Of a stretch of 8,760 nucleotides of DNA, positions 1-7,839 are shown piece by piece; the first letter of the stretch is position 1; every line of letters begins with the position of its first letter. The notes beneath the pieces were generated by a model. That model searched no databases. It saw only the letters and a list, made by a program, of their open reading frames with translations, and was not told the DNA's origin. Position numbers and translations under genes: made by a program. Origin of the DNA: Chitinophagales bacterium (lineage in GTDB: Bacteria; Bacteroidota; Bacteroidia; Chitinophagales; Chitinophagaceae); contig JAAFHG010000137.1 of the NCBI GenBank assembly GCA_013297585.1, positions 1 through 8,760 on the forward strand. The letters run 5' to 3'.

Positions 1-872
1 GTATGATGTAGCCCTACAAAAAAAGTATTGTTGTAAATAGCTGTTTGCTGCTGAACAGCACTTGGTAAGCCATTAGCGGCTTGCCTTGCTAGTGTTGGGT
101 TTTGCTGCATTTGTGCCAATGTAATGCCACCAGGTGTTTGATAGCGCTGCGCTGTATAAAAGCTTATCACATCAAATTGTTGCTTGTTCTTTTTAAAACT
201 GGCTTGCCATGTAATATTATCTTTTTGCGAAGCAGATTGTTGCCTATAACCATCGCTTTGTTGATGGCTTTGAACCAATTTAGAACTGAAAGTTTGGTTT
301 TGATATTGCCAACTTACACCTTGCTGAAACAAGCCATAACTACCACCTACAGCATTAACTTGATAAGTATTTTTCGCACTGCTTGTAAATGAATTATTCG
401 ATTTTAGCAATACCACGCCACCCGTATTTGCACCATATAAACTTGCAGTGGGTCCTTTAATAATTTCTAAAGCTGAAAGCTGTGTTGCATCTATTAAATT
501 AAAATATGTATTGCCGCCACCATCAGTTAATGGCAAACCGTTCCAGCACACTTTTATATTTCTTACACCAAATGGTGAACGCAACAAACTGCCTCTAATG
601 CTTAACCTGTAACTATTAGGGCTGCGTTCTTCCATACGAACACCCGGTATTGTATTTACAGCAGGCAAAAGATTTACAGTACCAACATATTCAACCTGCT
701 TTGTAGTAAGCGTACCAACCGATGCGGGCACTTCTTTCCAATTTTTATTTATTCCAAAAGCAGTAATACGTAAGTCCGCAAGTGTATCAGTTGTAATTAC
801 AATGGTATCGGTTTGAGCATTGGTAGACAATGTTTTGAAAACGATAACAAGAAAAAGTAAATATTTTTCCAC
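1..872 (-). CDS. TonB-dependent outer-membrane receptor, N-terminal part (cut by window edge)
   Basis: This is the first 290 residues of an outer-membrane transporter that takes up a ligand using energy from TonB-ExbBD; the beta-barrel C-terminus lies beyond the left edge. Residues 1-19 form a signal peptide (VEKYLLFLVIVF core, cleavage near TNA|Q). A possible TonB box is at about 31-40 (LADLRITAFG). The plug domain follows at about 45-158, with the motifs IPGVRMEERSP, SIRGSLLRSPFGVRN, NGLPLTDGGGNTY and IIKGPTASLYGANTGGVVLLKS. Unlike the other receptor in this window it has no carboxypeptidase-like domain before the plug, so it resembles iron-complex or siderophore-type receptors; the ligand is unknown. 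The start must be GTG at 872-870: the codon just upstream is an in-frame TGA (875-873), and no ATG lies within the signal peptide. I found no clear TAnnTTTG promoter in the 153-base gap shared with the divergent gene. Family call sure; substrate not. Confidence 0.9.
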   Translation of the reverse strand, partial: MEKYLLFLVIVFKTLSTNAQTDTIVITTDTLADLRITAFGINKNWKEVPASVGTLTTKQVEYVGTVNLLPAVNTIPGVRMEERSPNSYRLSIRGSLLRSPFGVRNIKVCWNGLPLTDGGGNTYFNLIDATQLSALEIIKGPTASLYGANTGGVVLLKSNNSFTSSAKNTYQVNAVGGSYGLFQQGVSWQYQNQTFSSKLVQSHQQSDGYRQQSASQKDNITWQASFKKNKQQFDVISFYTAQRYQTPGGITLAQMQQNPTLARQAANGLPSAVQQQTAIYNNTFFVGLHH

Positions 873-1025
873 TCAATAAGTTTAGTGTTTAAAAGAAATT
901 GTTGCCTCAGTCATATAAGCATAAAAAATATGTAAATAATAATAAAATAATAATGTGAAAAATTTGTTAACAATGTAAAAGATTACTAAATTACGACACT
1001 AAGATTAAATACCCCAAAATTGATT

Positions 1026-1316
1026 ATGACAACCTTAAACAAAACTGATATTTCTATCACAGAAATTGTGTACGATTTGATGATGGTAAACGTAAACAGA
1101 GCGTCACTTTTAAAAGATTGCATTACCTACGTCATTAGAAATCAAGCAAACAAATTGGTTAGAAAAGGCAATTTCTCAGGCTATAATGTGCAGCTACGTA
1201 TGACACATCTTGAGGATGGGCAATACGAGTTTGATATGTTTATTGAAGACAAACTCTACATGAACATCCCTTTTGAAAAAAGATCTAATGACAATAGCAA
1301 TCTTGCCTTTAATTAA
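1026..1316 (+). CDS. Small hypothetical protein (96 aa)
   Basis: I do not recognise this protein. From the ATG at 1026 it encodes 96 residues, with no signal peptide and no membrane segment. The first half (about 8-45, from ISITEIVYDLMM to VIRNQANKLV) looks alpha-helical. The second half (about 52-84, GYNVQLRMTHLEDGQYEFDM to LYMNIPF) alternates polar and hydrophobic residues like a small beta sheet, and the tail is Asn/Ser-rich. This suggests a small soluble cytoplasmic protein with a helix-then-sheet fold. A TTG at 1020 would add only two residues and is less likely. Its reality is supported by the uninterrupted frame, by residue composition like a normal protein, and by a strong hairpin terminator 25 bases after the stop that pairs best in plus-strand RNA. 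It is divergent from the TonB receptor at 1-872 and convergent with pdhB. No function can be assigned. Confidence 0.7.
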   Translation: MTTLNKTDISITEIVYDLMMVNVNRASLLKDCITYVIRNQANKLVRKGNFSGYNVQLRMTHLEDGQYEFDMFIEDKLYMNIPFEKRSNDNSNLAFN

Positions 1317-1341
1317 ATAATTTTCACATCATTTTACCAAT

Positions 1342-1378
1342 AAAAAGCCCGAAATGTAATGTACGTTTCGGGCTTTTT
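1342..1378 (+). terminator. Rho-independent terminator, probably bidirectional
   Basis: The arms at 1342-1358 and 1362-1378 can form a 17-bp stem with a three-base loop (ATG). The core is AAAAAGCCCGAAA paired with TTTCGGGCTTTTT. The inner pair T1355/G1365 is a U-G wobble in plus-strand RNA but an A/C mismatch in minus-strand RNA, so the hairpin is best formed for the small plus-strand gene. Both sides end in a run of five T on their own strand, and the 13-bp outer stem is intact either way. It therefore probably also ends the convergent pdhB transcript, whose stop codon is 22 bases away. Confidence 0.88.
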
Positions 1379-1399
1379 GAGTATTGTTTGTGTTGATTA

Positions 1400-2380
<981 letters not shown>

Positions 2381-2405
2381 GTATAGTCTTTTTAAAATTG
2401 AGTTG

Positions 2406-2438
2406 CAAAAATATAGGTTTGTACAGTAAAAAAATCAA
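2406..2438 (-). promoter_or_regulatory. Bacteroidota-type promoter of pdhB
   Basis: Read on the minus strand, TTG (2438-2436) is followed after 22 bases by TATTTTTG (2413-2406). This matches the phylum's TTG-N17-23-TAnnTTTG promoter pattern. Transcription would start near 2400, giving a leader of roughly 20 bases before the ATG at 2380. This is a consensus match only; the start site is inferred. Confidence 0.65.
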
Positions 2439-2483
2439 CCAAAATTTTATTTATTACACTATTTTCTACACTTGGCTACAACA

Positions 2484-2515
2484 AAAAATCCCCCAGATTT
2501 CTCTGAGGGATTTTT
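2484..2515 (-). terminator. Rho-independent terminator of the TonB-dependent receptor gene
   Basis: The arms AAAAATCCC (2484-2492) and GGGATTTTT (2507-2515) pair, and CAGA (2494-2497) with TCTG (2502-2505) extends the stem around a four-base loop. The position between them (C2493/A2506) is a mismatch in plus-strand RNA but a G-U wobble in minus-strand RNA, giving a continuous 14-bp stem followed by six U. It lies 21 bases after the receptor's stop codon, so it ends that minus-strand transcript and separates it from pdhB downstream. Confidence 0.88.
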
Positions 2516-2536
2516 AAATAAAGTGTTTATAATCAA

Positions 2537-5266
2537 TTAAAATACGTTAAACGCAAAAGTAACATAGTATAAACCACCTACTTGTGCGTTACCGAAACCA
2601 TTGATGTAGTATTTATTAAACATATTAGTTGCACCTAATTTCAGAATTGATTTAGTTGCAGGGAATTTGTAGCTAACCTGACCATCTAAAGTAGTAACTG
2701 ATGGTAATGTACCAGCACCAAATGTACCTTCATAATAGAAGCTATCTTGCCATCTGTACACTAAGCTAAAGCCGAAACGTTTATCTGTACCAAAACCAGT
2801 GTTAGTTAAAGTAACATTAGCACGATATTTTGGTGTGTTAAAGAAGGTAATAAAACCAGCAGGTACATCTGTTAATTCATCTGAATAAAAATTAGCACCT
2901 ACAACAAAGTTGTTTGGCAATAAATAATCTAACGAAACACCATAACCACGAGTAGTTACTTTACCTGTACTATTTGTAGAAACTTGGTACACTTTTGCAG
3001 CACCACTTACAATTTGGTATACATTAGTTCCACCAATAAAATTATCGTAAGAAGCTGTGTAACCGTATACATCTAACAATAATTTCTTACCAATTAAACC
3101 TTTATAACCTACTTCATAAGACGTTGCAGTTTCTGGTTTAAATTCACCAAAAGTAGCAGGCGTGTTTGAACCTACATTAAGCACAGGTGCGCTACCAAAC
3201 ACATAGTTTCTCAATTGTGGCAAACCACCTAATAAAGTAGCTGCACCAACATTTAACTTAATCCATTGGTTTTGAGTAGATGGAAAACGGTAAGCTTGTT
3301 GGTAAGACACACGGAAATTTTGATCTTTTGCAACTTTAATTACAGCAGAAGCACGTGGTGTAAAACGACCAGCAAAGTTTTCGTTTTTATCGTAACGGCC
3401 AGAAACAGTTAATTTTAATACGTCTTTAAACATCTTTTGAGACAATTGACCATAAGCACCGTATTCGCCAATTTTAATTTTACCAGCAGTATCTGCAAAT
3501 AAAGTACCTTCTGAATTTAAACGATATTCTTTGTAGTTACCGCCAATTAAAAACTCAGTACCGCTTTTTGCAAGTCCAAATGCTTCGGTTAAGTTGTATT
3601 GACCTTCATACATGTATAATGAAGTTTTGTCAACAAACAAACCACCACCTTTAGAAATTGGTGTGGTAATTACTTGGTTAAAAACGGCATTATCTAGTAA
3701 GCTACCAGTTGGTCTACCAGCATCAGCAGTTGCTCTACCAGCTGCATGAGCCATCGCATCTGTGGCGCCACCTAATCTATTGGTTAAATAAGCTTGTGTG
3801 TATTGACCAAACCAAGTGCTACTTGGTTTTACTTTTTCATTAAAATATTGTGATGCCGCAGATGCGTTGTAACTATCACCCGCATCTTCTTGTGTGGTGT
3901 AAGCACGTACATACCAATTTTTAGATTTCAACTCAAGTTTGTATTGACCAATTCTAAAGTTTTTTAATGAATATCTACCCAAACCGGTATATACAGTATT
4001 ACCAATACCATAGTTAGCAGTTAAAGAAGCTTCTAGATTATTGGTGATTTTATAATGAAGTGCACCAGTTAATTTCACATTTACAGTTAATGGGCTCACA
4101 ACATCTTTTTCATCATAACCAGTTCTAGAAACATTTTGTGTAGTAGGTATGGTAGCTATAATACCAGCTAATGCAGGTTGAAAAGCAGCAGGAAAAGCAG
4201 GAGCTACTGCATTCTGTGCAAAAGATCTAAAAGTATTTAAACCAGTAGGAAATGCAGAGAAATTCGTTTCATCACCGTATACATTTACACCATCATATGC
4301 AGGGTCTGTTCTGTCGCCGGCAATTGTTTTACCAGTAGTTCTATCACCACCAGCGGCAGTTTGAAAGTTTCTGCTATCATTACCTAACCAATCAACAGCT
4401 TGGGTAAATGAAGCACCAATTTTAAATGCCCATTTTTCTGATAATTTTTGCGCCCAACGCAAATTCCAATCGTTAAATGCAGCACGGTCTCTTTGTTTAC
4501 TATCCACATGGTTTACACCAGTTTTAATTTGAAAACTTAAACCTTGGTATTTAAATGGGTTTTTACTGTTAATCAACAATGTACCATTCATACCACCCGG
4601 GCCGTATAATGCAGAACTAGCACCAGCTAATAATTCTACATTATCAACATCTAATTCTGTTAAGCCGATAATACTACCAACAGAAAAGTTTAAACCAGGG
4701 GCTTGGTTATCCATACCATCCATAATTTGGTTTAAACGTAAGTTACCGCTACTATTAAAACCACGTGTACTCACAGTTTTAAAAGTTAAGCTAGAAGTTG
4801 TAACGTCTACACCTTTCATATTACCAACTATGTCGTAATAGTTACTTGCTGGTGATTGACGAATGTTAGCACTACTAATTCTTTCGATAGATACTGGTGA
4901 CTCTAAAATACGCTCAGGTACTCTTGAAGCAGAAACGACTACTTCTTCACCCAATACAAAACTTGTTTCTAATGCTACTGAAACGTTTGAACCATTGAAT
5001 GTAACTTCTTTGGTTGCATAACCTACCGAACTAATAATTAAGGTAAACGGTGGCTTTTGTGTAGTGGTAAATTTAAAATTACCCTTATCATCGGTAAACG
5101 TACCAGCAGAACCACCTTTGATGGTAACAGATACTGCAGATAAAACTTCTTTTGACTTGTTGTTAGTAACGCTACCAGATACGGTAGTTGAAGATTGCGC
5201 AAATGCAACTGTAGAGGTTAGGGCAAACAATACGAGTGCAACGCATAAGCGGTGTAGCTGTTTCAT
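2537..5266 (-). CDS. TonB-dependent receptor with N-terminal carboxypeptidase-regulatory-like domain
   Basis: This is a complete 909-residue outer-membrane TonB-dependent transporter. Residues 1-23 are a signal peptide (core LCVALVLFALTSTVAFA|Q). Residues about 27-100 form the carboxypeptidase-regulatory-like beta-sandwich common in Bacteroidota receptors (VSGSVTNNKSKEVLSAVSV, GTFTDDKGNFKF, IISSVGYATKEV). A TonB-box-like EEVVVSASR is at about 107-115. The plug covers about 116-236, with STRGFNSSGNLRLNQIMDGM and VELLAGASSALYGPGGMNGT. The rest is a 22-strand-type barrel with aromatic-rich strands, ending in TFAFNVF with a terminal Phe, as expected for outer-membrane insertion. No SusD-like lipoprotein is adjacent, so polysaccharide uptake of the SusCD kind is unlikely; the ligand is unknown. 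The gene has its own terminator and a promoter-like element upstream, so it is probably transcribed alone. The ATG at 5266 gives a proper signal peptide. Family call sure; substrate not. Confidence 0.95.
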   Translation of the reverse strand: MKQLHRLCVALVLFALTSTVAFAQSSTTVSGSVTNNKSKEVLSAVSVTIKGGSAGTFTDDKGNFKFTTTQKPPFTLIISSVGYATKEVTFNGSNVSVALETSFVLGEEVVVSASRVPERILESPVSIERISSANIRQSPASNYYDIVGNMKGVDVTTSSLTFKTVSTRGFNSSGNLRLNQIMDGMDNQAPGLNFSVGSIIGLTELDVDNVELLAGASSALYGPGGMNGTLLINSKNPFKYQGLSFQIKTGVNHVDSKQRDRAAFNDWNLRWAQKLSEKWAFKIGASFTQAVDWLGNDSRNFQTAAGGDRTTGKTIAGDRTDPAYDGVNVYGDETNFSAFPTGLNTFRSFAQNAVAPAFPAAFQPALAGIIATIPTTQNVSRTGYDEKDVVSPLTVNVKLTGALHYKITNNLEASLTANYGIGNTVYTGLGRYSLKNFRIGQYKLELKSKNWYVRAYTTQEDAGDSYNASAASQYFNEKVKPSSTWFGQYTQAYLTNRLGGATDAMAHAAGRATADAGRPTGSLLDNAVFNQVITTPISKGGGLFVDKTSLYMYEGQYNLTEAFGLAKSGTEFLIGGNYKEYRLNSEGTLFADTAGKIKIGEYGAYGQLSQKMFKDVLKLTVSGRYDKNENFAGRFTPRASAVIKVAKDQNFRVSYQQAYRFPSTQNQWIKLNVGAATLLGGLPQLRNYVFGSAPVLNVGSNTPATFGEFKPETATSYEVGYKGLIGKKLLLDVYGYTASYDNFIGGTNVYQIVSGAAKVYQVSTNSTGKVTTRGYGVSLDYLLPNNFVVGANFYSDELTDVPAGFITFFNTPKYRANVTLTNTGFGTDKRFGFSLVYRWQDSFYYEGTFGAGTLPSVTTLDGQVSYKFPATKSILKLGATNMFNKYYINGFGNAQVGGLYYVTFAFNVF

Positions 5267-5352
5267 AATGGCAATTTATGTTAAGAAAAAGAAAACTAAT
5301 TGATTAGCAAAGTAATAGTTGTTTAGCTAACTATAAAAAAAATATTTCTACA

Positions 5353-5360
5353 CAAAAATA
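5353..5360 (-). promoter_or_regulatory. Putative promoter -7 element of the TonB-dependent receptor gene
   Basis: On the minus strand the octamer TATTTTTG (5360-5353) matches TAnnTTTG and is identical to the one before pdhB. I see no TTG at the expected distance upstream; that stretch reads as a T-run in this orientation. Transcription from here would start near 5348 and leave a leader of about 80 bases before the ATG at 5266. It is weaker than the pdhB and purC promoters for lack of the upstream box. Confidence 0.45.
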
Positions 5361-5388
5361 ATAGCTTGTTAAGAAAAAAAAAACATCA

Positions 5389-5422
5389 TTGATAAATGGC
5401 AAATTTTGAGGCATTACTTTTG
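5389..5422 (+). promoter_or_regulatory. Putative promoter abutting the purC start codon
   Basis: TTG (5389-5391) is followed after 23 bases by TACTTTTG (5415-5422), a full match to the Bacteroidota TAnnTTTG element at the upper end of the allowed spacing. The element ends only four bases before the purC ATG (5427). The predicted transcript would therefore begin at or next to the A of the ATG, making a leaderless mRNA. It also marks 5427 rather than an upstream codon as the start, because the TTG at 5406 would lie upstream of the predicted transcription start. Confidence 0.55.
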
Positions 5423-5426
5423 GCGC

Positions 5427-6344
5427 ATGTCAGTATTTCAATTTCCACAACAGACCAATTATTACAAAGGCAAAGTACGTGATGTGTATAGTATTGGTAC
5501 AGATACTTTAGTAATGATAGCTAGTAATCGCATCTCAGCGTTTGATGTTATTTTGCCAAGCCCCATACCTTATAAAGGCCAAGTACTTAACCAAATAGCA
5601 GCTTATATGCTTGAAGCTACAAGGCATATTTGCCCAAATTGGTTGCTAGCAACACCTGCACCAAACGCTAGTATAGGTAAGCGTTGCCAGCCTTTTAAAA
5701 TAGAAATGGTGGTACGTGGTAATCTTACAGGCCATGCATGGCGCACTTATAGCGCTGGCGAAAGAATATTGTGTGGTGTAACTATGCCTGAAGGTATGAA
5801 AGAGAACGACTTTTTCCCAACACCTATTATTACACCAAGCACCAAAGCTAGTGAAGGCCATGATGAAGACATAAGCAAACAAGACATTATAGCACAAGGC
5901 TTAGCTAGTGAAGCAGACTGGGTTATCTTAGAGAAATATGCGCTGGAACTATTTGCCTTTGGTAAAGCACTAGTTGCTAAACAGGGTTTAATATTGGTAG
6001 ATACAAAATATGAATTTGGTAAAATAGGCGATACTATTTACCTGATGGATGAAATACACACACCTGATAGCAGCCGTTATTTTTATGCTGAAGGATTTGA
6101 ACAAAGACAAGCAACTAGCGAAAGACAAAAGCAGTTAAGTAAAGAGTTTGTACGTGAATGGCTAATTTCTAATAATTTTATGGGTAAAGAAGGACAAACA
6201 GTGCCGCATATGAGTGAAGAATGGATTGATACCATTAGCAAAAGATACATCGAGCTGTATGAAACCATTATTGGCGAAACATTTGTACCACAAGCATTAA
6301 GCGATGATGACACCTATAACGCAGTGATTTCGCAAATACAATAG
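5427..6344 (+). CDS. purC: Phosphoribosylaminoimidazole-succinocarboxamide synthase (SAICAR synthetase)
   Basis: This cytoplasmic enzyme of de novo purine synthesis joins CAIR and aspartate with ATP to give SAICAR. The 305 residues carry the family signatures in order: YKGKVRDVY (13-21), the nucleotide-binding glycine/lysine loop; SNRISAFDV (33-41); VVRGNLTGHAW (95-105); TPSTKASEGHDE (136-147); LVDTKYEFG (190-198); and DEIHTPDSSRYF (208-219). Length and the extra C-terminal helical region (about 228-290) match the long form known from yeast Ade1 and many Bacteroidota, rather than the roughly 240-residue E. coli type. I choose the ATG at 5427; an in-frame TTG at 5406 would add seven residues (MRHYFWR) with no family counterpart and overlaps the predicted promoter. 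It is divergent from the TonB receptor, stands alone, and has its own terminator 22 bases after the stop. No other pur gene or purine riboswitch is visible. Confidence 0.97.
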   Translation: MSVFQFPQQTNYYKGKVRDVYSIGTDTLVMIASNRISAFDVILPSPIPYKGQVLNQIAAYMLEATRHICPNWLLATPAPNASIGKRCQPFKIEMVVRGNLTGHAWRTYSAGERILCGVTMPEGMKENDFFPTPIITPSTKASEGHDEDISKQDIIAQGLASEADWVILEKYALELFAFGKALVAKQGLILVDTKYEFGKIGDTIYLMDEIHTPDSSRYFYAEGFEQRQATSERQKQLSKEFVREWLISNNFMGKEGQTVPHMSEEWIDTISKRYIELYETIIGETFVPQALSDDDTYNAVISQIQ

Positions 6345-6366
6345 TGTCAAAAAAAAACACCTTAAC

Positions 6367-6405
6367 AAAAGAGGCTGGCTCAAAAATACGAGTCAGCCTC
6401 TTTTT
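6367..6405 (+). terminator. Rho-independent terminator of purC
   Basis: The arms AAAAGAGGCTGGCTC (6367-6381) and GAGTCAGCCTCTTTT (6390-6404) form a 15-bp stem with an eight-base loop and a T run to 6405. The single imperfect pair, G6378/T6393, is a G-U wobble in plus-strand RNA but a mismatch in minus-strand RNA, which assigns the hairpin mainly to purC. It may also stop minus-strand transcripts coming from the convergent oxidoreductase gene, which has no hairpin of its own nearer its end. Confidence 0.9.
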
Positions 6406-6586
6406 GTTTCGTGTAGTTAATGGCGACTTGATGCCGTTTGTTCAATTTTAAAGGATATGATTTATGTATCTACTTCATCTTAAAACATGCCCCTAAAGCA
6501 CCTTATACACAAAATTATTTAATCCCTTACTTCGCATGTATTAACAATAAACTTAACATATAGTTAATTTTTATAATAAATAGTAC

Positions 6587-7744
6587 TTATACCTTAAATT
6601 CAGTCCATTTTTCATTTGCTTTAGACGAAGCAACCACAGAATCTATAAATGCCATACCTCTTACACCTTCTGCAATGGTAGGAAAATCAAGCATTTCCTT
6701 CGTTGGTGTTTCGCCATTTAGCTTTGCATTAAGTGTAAGCGAAAAGTTTCTATAAATATTGGCAAAAGCCTCTAAATAACCCTCAGGATGACCAGCAGGT
6801 ACACGTGTATTGTGAGCAGCAAAATTACCAACATAACCACTGCCTGTTCTATAAATTTCTGTTGGTTTATCCAGCCATTTTACAAGTAACGTATTACTAT
6901 CTACCTGACACCAATCTATGCCGCCTTTCTCGCCGTAAACACGCAGTCTTATGGCATTCTCTTCACCAGCAGCTACTTGACTTGCTATCAAAACACCAGT
7001 AGCGCAGTTATCAAACTTTAGTAGCACATTACCATCATCATCTAAATGTCTGCCTTCTACAAATGTTTGTAAATCAGCACATAAGTGCGTAACTTTTAAA
7101 CCTGAAACATATTCTGCTAAGTGCGCAGCATGTGTACCAATATCACCCATACAACCTGCAATACCACTACGCTTAGGGTCAGTGCGCCAAGCGGCTTGCT
7201 TGCTACCGCTGCTTTCTACAAAGCTACTCAGCCAACCTTGAGGATATTCAACATACACTTTGCGTATTTTACCAAAAGTGCCTTCAGCTATCATTTGTTT
7301 GGCTTGCTTAATCATTGGATAGCCTGAGTAAGTATGCGTTACAGCCAATAATAAGCCTGTTTCTGCTACTTTCTTCTGCAATGCTATTGCTTGTTCGTAA
7401 TTAAAACTTAAAGGCTTGTCTATTACCACATGAAAACCATGTTCTAAAGCCATCATAGCTGGTTCAAAATGCAAATGGTTTGGGGTTACGATTGACACAA
7501 AATCCATACGCACATCTGTTGGCAATTGACTTTCCTTAGTGATCATATCTGCATAGCTCGTATAAATTCTATCATCGGCTAAACACAAATCTTTGCCAGA
7601 TAGTTTTGCATTTTCTTCATTGCTACTTAAAGCGCCACAAGTTAGTTCTATTAAACCATCCATATTGGCAGCAATGCGATGAACAGCGCCAATAAAAGCG
7701 TTGCGACCACCACCTATCATCCCCATTCTTAGTTTTCTTTTCAT
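6587..7744 (-). CDS. Gfo/Idh/MocA-family NAD(P)-dependent oxidoreductase
   Basis: This is a 385-residue sugar or cyclitol oxidoreductase of the glucose-fructose oxidoreductase / inositol dehydrogenase / MocA family. The N-terminal Rossmann fold begins with GMIGGGRNAF (8-17), the dinucleotide-binding loop. TPNHLH (87-92) and DKPLSF (109-114) follow; the latter is the usual EKP catalytic motif with Asp for Glu and keeps the key Lys110. The C-terminal substrate domain carries GDIGTHAAHL (200-209), whose Asp201 and His205 match the family's conserved acid and histidine. The protein has no signal peptide, so it should be cytoplasmic, whereas the ThuA-like protein encoded 95 bases upstream on the same strand looks exported. 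The gap between the two has no terminator, so co-transcription is likely. The ATG at 7744 gives a standard N-terminus with no Shine-Dalgarno. The family is certain; the substrate and direction of reaction are not. Confidence 0.93.
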   Translation of the reverse strand: MKRKLRMGMIGGGRNAFIGAVHRIAANMDGLIELTCGALSSNEENAKLSGKDLCLADDRIYTSYADMITKESQLPTDVRMDFVSIVTPNHLHFEPAMMALEHGFHVVIDKPLSFNYEQAIALQKKVAETGLLLAVTHTYSGYPMIKQAKQMIAEGTFGKIRKVYVEYPQGWLSSFVESSGSKQAAWRTDPKRSGIAGCMGDIGTHAAHLAEYVSGLKVTHLCADLQTFVEGRHLDDDGNVLLKFDNCATGVLIASQVAAGEENAIRLRVYGEKGGIDWCQVDSNTLLVKWLDKPTEIYRTGSGYVGNFAAHNTRVPAGHPEGYLEAFANIYRNFSLTLNAKLNGETPTKEMLDFPTIAEGVRGMAFIDSVVASSKANEKWTEFKV

Positions 7745-7839
7745 ATTCTAAATATTTTTACTATTATAATATTTTGTGTGTTACAAACCAATTCGTGTAA
7801 TGCTGTTAAAATCAAAGTAAATCATTCCAATCAGTTTAA

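Noticed and set aside
102..392. Plus-strand open frame of 96 codons
   Set aside because: It lies antisense within the TonB receptor plug and barrel coding region; its protein is Leu/Ile/Cys-rich without family features.
964..973. Perfect 10-base palindrome TTGTTAACAA in the gap between the left receptor and the small gene
   Set aside because: It could be an operator, but one short palindrome in very AT-rich DNA is expected by chance and has no second copy in view.
5064..5303. Plus-strand open frame of 79 codons
   Set aside because: It is antisense to the signal peptide and N-terminal domain of the large TonB receptor, where the minus frame is clearly the gene.
5646..5897. Minus-strand open frames within purC (also 6083-6313)
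   Set aside because: They are mirror frames of a well-conserved purC, Cys/Ser-rich and without recognisable features.
6406..6586. Gap between purC and the oxidoreductase gene, examined for RNA genes or small ORFs
   Set aside because: Only mini-frames of under ten codons and no stable hairpin beyond the purC terminator were seen.
6805..7327. Two plus-strand open frames (6805-7002 and 7121-7327)
   Set aside because: They lie antisense to conserved parts of the Gfo/Idh/MocA gene and have atypical His/Tyr/Cys-rich composition.
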